Shown piece after piece: positions 9,380 to 18,869 of a stretch of DNA of 64,000 nucleotides. The stretch is from Malus domestica (lineage: Eukaryota > Streptophyta > Magnoliopsida > Rosales > Rosaceae). The position numbers and the translations under genes were made by a program. Location: contig NC_091673.1 of the NCBI RefSeq assembly GCF_042453785.1, positions 3,107,501 to 3,171,500 on the forward strand, given 5' to 3'. Under the pieces are notes generated by a model. It made no database searches. It was not told where the DNA came from and saw only the letters and a program-made list of their open reading frames with translations. How positions within the stretch are numbered: the first letter of the stretch is position 1; each line of letters opens with the position of its first letter.

Positions 9380-11690
9380 CACTCCTTCATAAAATGTCAT
9401 TTTGCTTACCACGTAAGTATTTCTTCCTCTCTAGAGTGTATTTGTCCAGGTCCTCCACCATCAAATTAATTTCGAACCTTTCTTGCTCTCTATCCCCTTG
9501 TTCCTTCATGGCCAAACGCATTTGGGCTGATTTTTCTTGCCGAGGTTTTCATTCATTCTTACCATTTCACTAGCAAATTGTGCACATATCGGATCTTGGG
9601 ACTTCCCTTTTCTCTTTGCTTCCTTTTGCTTATCTCTACCCGGGGGCCTTGCAAAAGAAATTGGGGTTATTTGTTCGACACCTTCATCGTCGGCAAAATT
9701 CACACCTTCATTGACATCATTTGGGGGTGGGGCTTCACTATGAAATAATTTTCCCTATTGTTGGTCCGCATTGGTTCCCCACCTCGGACAATCCTTGAGG
9801 ATGTTCCAAGCATGATGCAACTTAAAAGCTTGATTTTTTGGTGTAGTTCTTATCTTGTAAATTGTCATTGCTTTGTCACCCTATACAACAAATACATAAA
9901 AACAATTACTTGCAAAATACTATTATGTACATGTGTTGACCCTAAAAACTACCAAGCCTACGTGGCGCGCAAGCCGGGTAATCTATAAGCTAACTACGTC
10001 ATTCGGTTGAATGCGGGGCGTGCCAACTCGTCGACCGAGCTCGGCCGAGGAGTAAAATTTGTTGATGTTGCGTTGGGTGCGAGGATGACTTCTGCGTCTC
10101 ACGATTGCGACCGAGGAATGAACACGTCTCGGCCTCTTGGGTTCTCGAACCTGAAGACAAGACTACTATTCTTACAAAGTTCACAAATCGTCGTCGTCGG
10201 ATTCGGTCACAGTGATGGTATTCACCAGAGTAAACTCACGCCAAATAGACACCAAGGTGTAAGGGCACAAATACTCAAAGCGGATATATGTCTTAACAAT
10301 AAACATGGTTCGGCCGTCGGAATGCCAAACTCTAAATCTCACTTGAGAGTATCCAATCATAAACTAACTCGGCGTGTAACGTGCTGAGCCTAATAAACGG
10401 TAACACCTCACTTCGCCGAGAAGGCTAATGAGATGACCTCGACCAATAAGGATTCGAAAATTCTTCTCGACCGAGACTTGGATAGATAACCAGTCACCCT
10501 CGACGCAGTGTTATCTATGCCGACTGAATATGCTCCGCAGTTGGCTGATTCTACGACAACAGTGTTGTTTATCCAAACTGAAGATGTGTTGGCGAAAAAG
10601 AAAATAAAAAAATCTCAAAGTTGTTGAAAGGGTTTGCACAGGGCAATTTTGTGTGTTGAATTGGAGGTCATTTGAATGTTGCACCGAGTCTTGTATTTAT
10701 AGTATTGATTTTTCTGCTTGGCAAAGTCTGATAACATTGTAGAGTTTAATTGCAACTCTAATTCCTGAAGTTGATCCACGTCAAAAGCCAAGCATATCCT
10801 CAGATTGTAGTTCGTGACTTCAGCTCTCTAACTGTTGCTGCTGACCACTCATTTATCCCATGCATAATCATAATAAATAAAACTCTGACCAGTTTATCTT
10901 TTATGCACCTACAGTCACTCCTTAGACCTTATCACATCAATCAAAACTTAATCCCATCAAAATAACCACCATTATATATATATATATATATATATCAATA
11001 TAATCTGGGAGATGCATGCAGACTATACAGCCTACATATATATATATATAACTTGTAGCTTTTCACACGACATGCAAGTCTTCCATCATTTGACAACATC
11101 CTAGCCCGTTTAGGTCCTATCCACCATTATCTTCGGCTTGCAGATCCATGTTAGGCCAAGTGAAGAGTCCAAGAATCTCTATAATTTATTTTGTACAAGA
11201 AAACTAAGATAATTTATTAAAAGATAATTATTATGCTTAAAAACCATCATATTATCTCTTAACAATAGCAAAATATCTTAACTTTCTTATCCGACGATTA
11301 AGAACCATGTTTACTCAACGACCTCGATTGCTTGGGCCGATGGCGTAAAATCAGGTCCAAACAACATGACAAATAAAATATCAACAAAGAAACTCACAAT
11401 TTATGAGGCGCCCCTTCCACTAGGCATGTCAACCATGGCTCTCTCCAATCTTCCCTTCCACAAAGTGCACGCTTTGTTGATAATCTTCCACCGATCATAA
11501 ACACCACCAACTTCCCTTTGACCGGCGTTGGAGTTTTCATGGAACTTATCAATGATTTTACCCCACAAAATCTTTCTATTTTGATTCATGCCAACGGCAC
11601 CATCTTCGCTAATAGAAATCCATGCCAAACATAAAGCAATATCTTCGTCAAATGTCCAATTACGACCTCTAACATGCTCTTTTGCCATCT
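9380..11690 (-). pseudogene. Harbinger ORF1-like Myb/SANT protein, broken
   Basis: The first exon (start near 11690, MAKEHVRGRNWTFDEDIALC) reads like the trihelix/Myb-like domain of plant Harbinger ORF1 proteins, often labelled glutathione S-transferase T3-like, through to VYDRWKIINKACTLWKG. Downstream, past an intron that now holds a solo LTR, AFKLHHAWNILKDCPRW and then PPGRDKQKEAKRKGK continue the family's C-terminal half. An in-frame TAG follows the CPRW block, and a frameshift precedes the AMKEQGDREQERFE block. The gene is therefore dead. ORF1 proteins bind DNA next to the transposase; no transposase is seen here. Confidence 0.72.
9934..11363. mobile_element. Solo LTR (1430 bp) inside the Harbinger element
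   Basis: It begins TGTTGACC and ends CCAAACA (TGTT/AACA ends) and is flanked by perfect ACATG copies at 9929-9933 and 11364-11368. No second LTR or internal region is present, so it is a solo LTR left by unequal recombination. It sits in the intron of the ORF1 relic. (TA)n runs lie at about 10974-10993 and 11036-11049. Superfamily is not decided. Confidence 0.82.
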
Positions 11691-12442
11691 TGAAAATTTT
11701 GGAAATGAGAAGAAATGGTAGAAAGAAAAATTGGAAGAATTGTAGGAGAAAAGTTTGTTTTGTGTGGATGTTTGAACAAATACATAGGTATTTATAGAGT
11801 TTTTGGTTGAATTTTAAGTTAAATAATTTTTTTAAAATTATTTTAGCCGTTGAATTTAAATTTGGACCGTTAGATTTTTTTTTTTTTTTACCGTTAGATT
11901 TGATCATATTCGATCTAAGCCGTTAGATTCAATAAATATATAAATATTAAAAAAAATATTTGAATGTGGACCGTTGTATTAACCAACTGTCCAATTAAAC
12001 TGGCTGTTGGATGAACAAAAGTAGCCGTTGGGCTACAATGTGGCTGACAACAGAGGGGACCAACCCACGTGGGTGGGCCTTCGGCTAGAAAAAAAAGGGC
12101 GCGTGAGGCGCGTTGGGGGGACTGGGTTTTGGGGTGTGGGCTTCACAACCCACTTTTCACTCTCACCCGTGGGTCCCATTTTATTTTGTGGGCTAAATTA
12201 TGGCTAGTATTTGCCTTCCTTTTAGGTTTGGTTTAGGTTTTGGGTTGGAGTGGGTTTGGGGGGGGGGGGGGGGGGAAGGGGAGTTTTAGGTTATAAGCCA
12301 CCATTGGAGATGGTCTAAGGGGGTGGATTGTTGGATCCCACATCGTCCAAGGGTGAGCATCATGTAAGCCTTGTATATATATTCATATCTCTACCTAGCA
12401 CAAGGCCTTTTGGGAGTTCATTGACTTCGGGTTCCGTTGGTA

Positions 12443-12515
12443 CTCCAAAGTTGAGCGAATTCGCGAGAAAGCAATCCCATAATTGGGTGACCCACTGGGA
12501 AGTTCTCGTGTGAGT
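12443..12515 (+). repeat. 5S-rRNA-like block in the right Cassandra LTR
   Basis: CAAAGTTGAGCGAATTCGCG and GTGACCCACTGGGAAGTTC repeat the 5S-like pattern of the left LTR. They differ from it by several substitutions, so the element is not very recent. Confidence 0.75.
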
Positions 12516-12628
12516 TCCCAGAAACAAAACCGTGAGGGCGTGGTCGGGACCCAAAGTGGACAATATCGTGCTACGGTGGAGTCGAGCCCGAAATGTGGTG
12601 GGGGCCCGGGTCAGGATGTGACAGTACC

Positions 12629-13035
12629 CATATATATATATATATATATATATATTTTTTTTGTCCCATATTTTTTAAAGTTTTATTTGAATTTTTACTC
12701 ATATTTTTTAATTTTGCTAAATGTACCCACGCTAATTATATGTATTTATTTTATGTTTTAAAATATATCAGTAGTTATTTTTTAAAATATGTTAATAATT
12801 ATGTGGGTACATTATTTCTTGCTATAATTTTGTGAAGAACAATATTACTCTAATATTTATTTTAAAGTATTTATTCTATTTTAAAAATATTATTTGAATT
12901 TGTTTAAATTTTATAATTTGTGGAACATTAAATGTATAAATGCATGAGTTAGATCTCTTAAACTATGTCAAGGACTTAGATCAACATATTTAAACAAACA
13001 ATATCTCAGTTTAACAATTAGATTAATTAGGGATT
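12629..13035. other. A+T-rich spacer between Cassandra and the LTR element
   Basis: It starts with a (TA)n run at about 12631-12655 and holds no gene or recognisable element; the short open frames are low-complexity Tyr/Ile/Phe runs. Confidence 0.6.
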
Positions 13036-13040
13036 GGAAC

Positions 13041-13376
13041 TGTTGATGCACAAAACCGGAGGTCTTGGAACAACGTAAATCCGACCGTGAATCTGCATGA
13101 AATGTAAATAACACAAGATGTATCGTGGTTCACCCCAATGTTTGGGCTACGTCCACACTGATTGTATTATATTTCTCTGTTGAAGAGGGAGAGAGAGCTT
13201 AGAGCTTAGGGGATGTGAGGAGGCTTAGGGTTTATGAGGGTGAGGATGCCCTTTTATAGAATAAGGGCTCATCCCCTAATTACATATTTGCCCATTCCTT
13301 TATTACATAATTACATTTAAGTCTATCGAGTATTTATATGAGATCTAAATACGAGGCCCTAAATATGGTATAAACA
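13041..13376 (-). repeat. 3' LTR (in element orientation) of the gene-carrying retroelement
   Basis: TGTTGATGCAC to TATAAACA on the plus strand, a direct repeat of 18870-19205. The sequence TTTTATAGAATAAGGGCTC inside it recurs with variation at about 13600, 13725 and 13800, so parts of the LTR-proximal region have been tandemly copied. Confidence 0.92.
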
Positions 13377-14173
13377 GTAGTCCCCCAAGTCTTCAGTCAA
13401 TAGAGTCTTTTGGCTGGAGACTTGAAATTCAGTCCATGTGTGGGCCGAAGTAACTAGATGTTGTCTTGAACTAATGCTCGATATGAGGCGGTGCTCAATC
13501 TGAAATGATGCACAACTAGAAGTAGCACATGATGCTAGGCTGCTCGGCTCGTGGCTTATGTTGCCTTGGTTAGCTCGGCTTGTGGCGTTGAAGGTGAGGG
13601 AGTCCCTTTTATAGAATAAGGGCTCGCTCCTCAATACATGAATGATGGGCTAGAGTGATACTCGCGGCGAGGCGGTTGCTCAGCTGGCGGCGTTGCTCTC
13701 TAATGATGGTGAGGGAGTCATTTTTATAAAATAAGGGTTCGCTCCTCAGTACATGAATAATTGGTGCTCTCTAATGAAAGTGAGGGAGTCCCTTTTATAG
13801 AATAAGGGCTCGCTCCTCAATACATAAGTAATGGGTTAAGTCCCTCAAATATTTTTCATGAGGCCCAGTTGAGGCCTAATATATGGTACATAATGTAGTC
13901 CCCTAAGTCTTCGGTCAATAGAGTCTGTTGGCTGGAGACTTCAAATTGAATCCATGTATGGGCCGAATGGGCGGTTGTTCGGAGGTGGTATTTTTATACC
14001 CTGCACTGAAGCTTTGTAGGTGAAGCTTTGCAAGTGAAGCTTTAAAGCTGGAGCTCTGTAAATGAAGATTTTGAAGCTAGAGCTTTTGTGTAAATGAAGA
14101 TTTTGAAGCTAGAGCTTTTGTGAATGAAGTTTTTGAAACTAGAGCTCTGTAAATGAAGTTTTTGAAGCTAATT

Positions 14174-14413
14174 GACATGAGTGATACTCATGAATGTTTA
14201 TGTTGATTGACATGAGTGATGCTCATGGATTTTGTCATGAGTGATGCTCATGAATGTTAACATGAGTGATGCTCATGAATGTTGACATGAGTGATGCTCA
14301 TGAATGTTGACATGAGTGATGCTCATGAATGTTTATGTATGATTGTCATGAGTGATGCTCATGAATGTTAACATGAGTGATGCTCATGAATGTTTATGTA
14401 TGATTGTCATGAG
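14174..14413. repeat. Tandem array of a CATGAG-N5-CTCATG hairpin unit
   Basis: About nine units of 23-35 bp, each holding the perfect palindromic arms CATGAG and CTCATG around TGATG or TGATA. The ninth unit is cut by the element at 14414-15505; it is completed at 15506 and a tenth unit follows at about 15540. Upstream (14010-14170) is a related array of GAAGCTTTGAAG/AAATGAAG units. Confidence 0.8.
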
Positions 14414-15505
14414 CATAGATGAAAATATCGATAATATCGGCGAAATATCGCCGATATTATCGTTTTTTTCATATAACGATATTTCGTGAGTATTTCTTTA
14501 ATTATCGTTATAATATCGCGAGATAAACCTAAAAATATTTGAAAATTTCTGAAAAGTCTCAAACTTGCACATAAAGGGATTCGAACCCCTCCCATCTAAC
14601 TCCTTCAGCGCCTTGACCACTATACCACTTACGTTTTTGTGAAAACATGCTAAACTATTTATATATATGGTTTTGTTTTGAATTCTTTTTGCAAGAAACA
14701 AATTTGCCCATATTCCAAATTTTTTGTGGTATTATATTTTAAATTGTGTCAATTAATTACTTAGTCAATGGCATGTGGTTTTTAATTTTTCTATTTTTTA
14801 TTTGGTCACTTATATGTATGGTTGGAAAAAATTCCCGAAAATCCCAAACCAAACCAAAAAAGTCCCAAACCAAAACCATCCCGAAAAATACCGAAATTTT
14901 CGATATGGGATTGGTTTCCAAATCCCATTTGTTTGGTAATCCCGAAATCCCAAAAAATACCGAAGTATTCGGTTTCCTATTGACTTTTGGGTTTCGGTTC
15001 TTGAAAGCCATTGTCATGGTTGCTGACTACTCTTCACAATACACTTACTCTACACATAGAGATGATGAAGATAGTGAAAATTTTGAACCTCATAGGAACT
15101 CTATGTGGTACTTAGTCACTCATGTATCTTACCATGCAATGTATAAAGTGTAAAATATTGTACTAATTCATTATATATAAATGATTATGGTGTGTTTAAA
15201 CTTCTTTCATTAATTACTACATATTTTCTACACTCACAATGTTTGCCAGCTCGCTATATAATCAACTTAAATCAGTTAAATCCATCATGCAATGCATTTC
15301 CTTTCAATTTTTTGTGATAAACTAATAGATAATTGACTAAATAAACATCCTGCAAAGTTTCAATAAAAATTTCCAAGTTTTTCTTACAATTTCCGTGGTT
15401 TCCATGTAATTTTTATCGATATCGATATTATCCCGATATTTCCATCGATATTTCCGTATTTTCGGACTACCGATATTTCCGATATTACCGATATTTTCTT
15501 CCTTG
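14414..15505. mobile_element. hAT-like nonautonomous element inserted in the hairpin array
   Basis: The left end CATAGATGAAAATATCGATA and the reverse complement of the right end CAAGGAAGAAAATATCGGTA form imperfect inverted repeats rich in GATATTATCG. GTCATGAG, an 8-bp duplication, flanks it (14406-14413 and 15506-15513), fitting hAT. Inside are a tRNA-like relic (14563-14632) and a palindromic TCCCGAAA/TTTCGGGA-type repeat at about 14825-15005. No transposase is seen. Confidence 0.75.
14563..14632 (-). pseudogene. tRNA-like relic (A and B boxes present)
   Basis: On the minus strand, GTGGTATAGTGGTCAAGG is a good A-box region and GGGGTTCGAATCCC a perfect B-box/T-arm. The intervening part does not fold into a clear anticodon arm that I can assign, and no acceptor stem pairs well. 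It may be a tRNA pseudogene or the head of a SINE carried by the hAT-like element. Confidence 0.5.
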
Positions 15506-15564
15506 GTCATGAGTGATGCTCATGAATGTTTATGTATGAATGACATGAGTAATACTCATGTATA

Positions 15565-15906
15565 ATTTGGAGTACTGGGTGTACTTTTGATCACCTGGTT
15601 GGTGGCATGAAAGAGAGTACGGGTTGTACATTTCATCACCTGGTTGGTGGTATGAATGGCTAGTTGCCAAATGATATTAGAGTACGGGTTGTACATTTCA
15701 TCATCTGGTTGGTGGTAATAGCGGCAGGTTGCAAAATAATTTTGGAGTACTGGGCATACTTTTGATCACCTGGTTGGTGGTAATAGCGGCGGGTTGCCAA
15801 ATAATTTTGGAGTACTGGGCATACTTTTGATCACCTGGTTGGTGGTAATAGCGGCGGGTTGCCGAATGATTTTGGAGTACTGGGCGTATTTTTGATCGCC
15901 TGGTTG
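15565..15906. repeat. Tandem array of a unit of about 64 bp (CACCTGGTTGGTGG core)
   Basis: About five units share TTTGGAGTACTGGGCATAC, ATCACCTGGTTGGTGG and TAATAGCGGCGGGTTGCC. The array belongs to the retroelement interior. The hAT MITE at 15907-16729 interrupts the last unit, which resumes at 16730. Confidence 0.8.
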
Positions 15907-16729
15907 TAGGGGTGGGCACTTAAAACCGAAAACCGAAACCGAAACACGAACCAAATCGAACCGCACCGAACGGTTTGGTTTTGCGGTTTTGAAATGGTTT
16001 CGGTTTTGAAACCGAACCGCAACATAGAAAACGGTTTGGTTTCGGTTTTGGCCTTTGAAAACCGCACCGAAACCGAACCGCACCGCAAATATTAATAAAC
16101 ATTTAATTAAATGTCCATATTATATTTCATGTTTTAATTGGTCGTTTGTTAAAATTCATACACTTAGTATGGACTCAACCACACTAGAATATCATCATTC
16201 ATCACTTTCTTTTGTTCATTAACTTGAAGGACCTTTGTTATTTTATACCATCACACACACATATATGTACAAGGGTGGACTAATCTTGTTATCAAGAGTT
16301 GAACAATGATCTACTAAAAGCCACTCATTTGAAGCATGATATCACATATTCTAGTATGAAAATTTCGCTCACGTTTAATGAATTCAAATTTATTCAAATT
16401 GTTTTATGAAAAATATTGTAAGGGACACCTTTTTGTTGCACAAACATGTTTTAACATCACAACTACATGCAACATGCTAATTGTTTACATAACAAATGTC
16501 ATTTTCCTATTACTATTGGGAAATGCTTTTTAATATGTTAAATTGCAAATTGTACATTTTTTCTTAAAAACCAAACCGAAACCGTTTGAAACCGCACCGA
16601 ACCGAACCAAACGGTTTGGTTTCATTTTGGTTTTGGCTTCAAAACCGCACCGAACCAAACCGCAAAAACTTGCGGTTTTGGTTTTGGTTTCACTCAAAAC
16701 CGCACCAAACCGAACCGCGCCCACCCCTA
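15907..16729. mobile_element. hAT MITE with TAGGGGTGGGC ends
   Basis: The 823-bp element starts TAGGGGTGGGC and ends GCCCACCCCTA and is flanked by the perfect 8-bp duplication CCTGGTTG (15899-15906 and 16730-16737). Near both ends it is built of AACCGAAACCG/CGGTTTTGGTT repeats, so each end can fold back. It has no coding capacity. Confidence 0.88.
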
Positions 16730-17179
16730 CCTGGTTGGTGCTATTTTGGGCTCATGGGCCTTCGTCCTCCACAACATGCCAACCCATTTATTTTGGGCTT
16801 TGCCGTTTTTTTTTTTTTTTTTTTTACCCTCTGATGGGGTTTATACATATTACCATCTGATGGAGTTTATACAGATGTCTCCGAAAAATAAAATAAATTA
16901 CATCATTCTAGTGGGGTGTTTATTCCTTACTTTTGTAGTGTCCCCATGTGCCTCTCTTTTTCTTTTCTCTTTTGCAGATGGCAGACAAGGAATGATAAGT
17001 ACATTAATCTTACCTCCGTTTTTGCACTATTTCTCATGATCACAGCCTCCACCACCTCTCCATACTTCCTGAATTATTCCTTGAGCTGTTTCTCATATGT
17101 GTCCCAGGGAATCCCCCTTTTTTCTTTTTATTTTTACTTTCCACTTTCCACTACACCTATGTCTCTATGTTGCTACTCA

Positions 17180-17720
17180 ATCGTGACAAGAAAGCATAAA
17201 GTGATCAGCACCAAGGCTTCGATTCCAAAAGGGATGCTTATCAGAAATGACGTTGACATAGTCGATGACAGCTCATTTGATGGGCTGAGTGTCATGGGAG
17301 TCGGCCACGTATAGGTACTGCATCGACATCACCACGCTGAAGGGAAGAAAATAAACGAGGGCCTCATATGGATCTCTTGTTCTGTAAACATTCTCCATTT
17401 CCATTTCATGGATAAATCTCCCTTCTGTCGAATATATGCTTTTGCATGGACCAGCTGATGACTTTTCTTCAGAGGTGGATGTCTCTTCAGGTGCATGAGA
17501 ATATGTGCTGTTGGAATGTATACGGAAACTTCCAAATTTGAGTGTTTCAGGATGATTGCTTTGAGCATAAACAGGCAGTGGCTTTGAGGAATTTGCTTCA
17601 TTGGGATTTGGAAGAATGGTTTCAGAGCTATTTGCCTCTGAGCTTAATTGGGGAGAAGACGAATCAGCAAATTTTTCATAACCAAGAGCACTAAATGGAT
17701 CTCCTTCAGATGTGCAGGCT
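17180..17720 (-). pseudogene. GT47 exostosin-like fragment carried by the retroelement
   Basis: Reading the minus strand, GRFIHEMEMENVYRTRDP, EALVYFLPFSVVMSMQYLYV and [20 protein letters not shown] are hallmark blocks of plant GT47 exostosin glycosyltransferases (At5g25310/At3g07620 type, Golgi enzymes of cell-wall synthesis). Stop codons interrupt it after HDTQPIK and after LSCHD. The Ser/Asn-rich stretch above 17560 (DSSSPQLSSEANSSET) may be the variable stem region or another source. Only part of the gene is present. Confidence 0.75.
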
Positions 17721-17722
17721 CC

Positions 17723-17947
17723 CTAACCACGTTGATCATTTCTGGCATTGTGTATTCCACTAGGTGAGCCAATGTAAAGGCTGCCTCTCGAAACAACCTT
17801 TTCAGCAACCTCCTCACTGTACCCATGTTCAGCAAACTGCTTAATAGCACTCCGGAAAATTGCTTGCAAATAAGATAGTAGTAGTTCTTCAAGCTGGCAC
17901 GTAATTGGGTCATCCCAATCTGCACACTCAGAAGCTCCCACTTCCAC
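17723..17947 (-). pseudogene. RF298/MIP1-type E3 ubiquitin ligase N-terminal fragment carried by the retroelement
   Basis: The minus strand reads DWDDPITCQLEELLLSYLQA followed by IFRSAIKQFAEHGYSEEVAE and KVVSRGSLY. This is the conserved N-terminal block of plant RING ligases of the RF4/RF298/MND1-interacting-protein 1 group (typically DWDDPIACQLEELL). Only this block is present; the coiled coil and RING are absent, and the frame runs into a stop at about 17725. Confidence 0.78.
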
Positions 17948-17956
17948 TTCTTCTGG

Positions 17957-18124
17957 CTAAACCACCGGAATCCATACAGGACTGTATCGATCTTGTTTGG
18001 AGTCGGATATTATCACCGGAGAATCGAAATGGTGGCCGCAGATCACCACGACGGCGATGATCGACAAAATGCAGAAACGAAGCAGTACGGACGCAGATGA
18101 GTGCTTCACATGGAAGCTCCCCAT
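17957..18124 (-). pseudogene. Unidentified N-terminal fragment with signal-anchor-like helix
   Basis: The frame begins MGSFHVKHSSASVLLRFC and has a strong hydrophobic run (ILSIIAVVVICG) like a signal peptide or type II anchor; it stops after SPVWIPVV. It lies between the HD-Zip and E3-ligase fragments in the same orientation. Type II anchors are typical of Golgi glycosyltransferases, so it could belong to the same source as the GT47 fragment, but this is speculation. Confidence 0.4.
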
Positions 18125-18194
18125 CTCAATTAGTATCAAATGCTTCTCTATTTTGATTTTCTCTCTCTATAGGAATTGAATCGACTGTTTGGTT

Positions 18195-18620
18195 GCCAAG
18201 ATTATTTTTGGAGGTCTCACAATCCTCTTCGTCGTTGAGGCCTCGAGAGCAGTCCCTCTCAAGGTCGAGATCTTCGCCATTGGTGTCTCTCTCGCTCCGC
18301 TTGCCACTCACGGTCGACACGGTGCTGTTGGGGGAGGACACCCCCACTTCTTCTTCGCAATCGCCCGTCGGTGGCAGCTGGTTCACGTCGATGCCCCGCA
18401 GGAACGATCGGGGCCCGCCCCGGCACTTCTCTGAGTTAGAATTTAGATCTGAAGAAGGCAAGGGATCGTTCCATAGGGGCTTTTGGGGAAGAACGCCAGA
18501 AGGGGAAGCAGCAGCAGAAGTTGGGAGGAGAGAAGGCATCAGATTCAGCTGAAAGTGGCTGCCGCTTTGATTGTTATAGGTGTGAGGAAAATTCAAGCTG
18601 AGATCGAGACCCAAACGTGT
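18195..18620 (-). pseudogene. HD-Zip class II (HAT3/ATHB4/HAT4-like) N-terminal fragment carried by the retroelement
   Basis: The minus strand reads LGLDLSLNF, SFLRGIDVNQLPPT, VGVSSPNSTVSTVSGKRSER, DLDLERDCSRG and NDEEDCETS. These are the conserved N-terminal blocks of HD-Zip II transcription factors up to the edge of the homeodomain, including an EAR-like LxLxL. The homeodomain and leucine zipper are missing. The frame is open through the whole fragment, so it could still be translated as part of a chimeric transcript. Confidence 0.82.
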
Positions 18621-18869
18621 ATGCTTCCAAGTGGCTGTGACTTTGGTGCTGCTTTGGTGTAATAGTATGATGGTGACAGATGTAGTAGTCAGATTCACGA
18701 TGCTGCAGTGGTGTAGTAATATGGGTTTTGCAGTAACTGTGTAGGTGTTTGGTTCTTGGGTTTCTGCAGATTCACGGTGGAGTGTGGTGAGGTCTCATGG
18801 TGGTGAGATGGAAAAAATGAAAAAGGACTGACATAGTTTTTCGTGTCGATTCCCACAGACGGCGCCAAA

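Larger units (their letters stand above)
8931..12318 (-). mobile_element. PIF/Harbinger-like DNA element with decayed ORF1, nested in Cassandra
   Basis: The 3388-bp element starts GACCATCTCCAATGGTG, and the reverse complement of its right end reads GACCATCTCCAATGGTGG. A TAA duplication flanks it (8928-8930 and 12319-12321), the 3-bp TWA target of PIF/Harbinger elements. It holds a broken Myb-like ORF1 on the minus strand and no recognisable DDE transposase, so it needs help in trans. A 373-bp MITE at 52803-53175 has the same kind of ends and sub-terminal sequence. Confidence 0.88.
8526..12623 (+). mobile_element. Cassandra-type TRIM retrotransposon carrying nested insertions
   Basis: LTRs lie at 8526-8871 and 12332-12623, flanked by a perfect 5-bp duplication GTACC (8521-8525 and 12624-12628). 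Each LTR starts TGTT and ends GTGACA and contains a 5S-rRNA-like block (see separate entries). After the left LTR comes TGGTATCAGAGTC at 8875, a primer-binding site for initiator tRNA-Met. AAGGGGGTGGAT just before the right LTR is the polypurine tract. The native internal region is tiny and noncoding. A Harbinger-type element has landed in it (8931-12318). The left LTR is longer because a segment of about 55-60 bp near its 3' end is repeated. Confidence 0.9.

Noticed and set aside
14174-14413. CRISPR-like array
   Set aside because: Spacing is irregular, the inter-repeat sequences are themselves repeated, and this is plant retroelement DNA. It is a tandem hairpin repeat, not CRISPR.
15701-16102. 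Open frames on the minus strand with repeating YHQPGDQKYAQYSK-type peptides and FGFGFGF runs
   Set aside because: They are translations of the 64-bp tandem array and of the hAT MITE's AACCG repeats.
18189-18552. Plus-strand open frames of 81 and 119 codons
   Set aside because: They are antisense shadows of the HD-Zip II fragment, whose minus-strand frame carries the family motifs.
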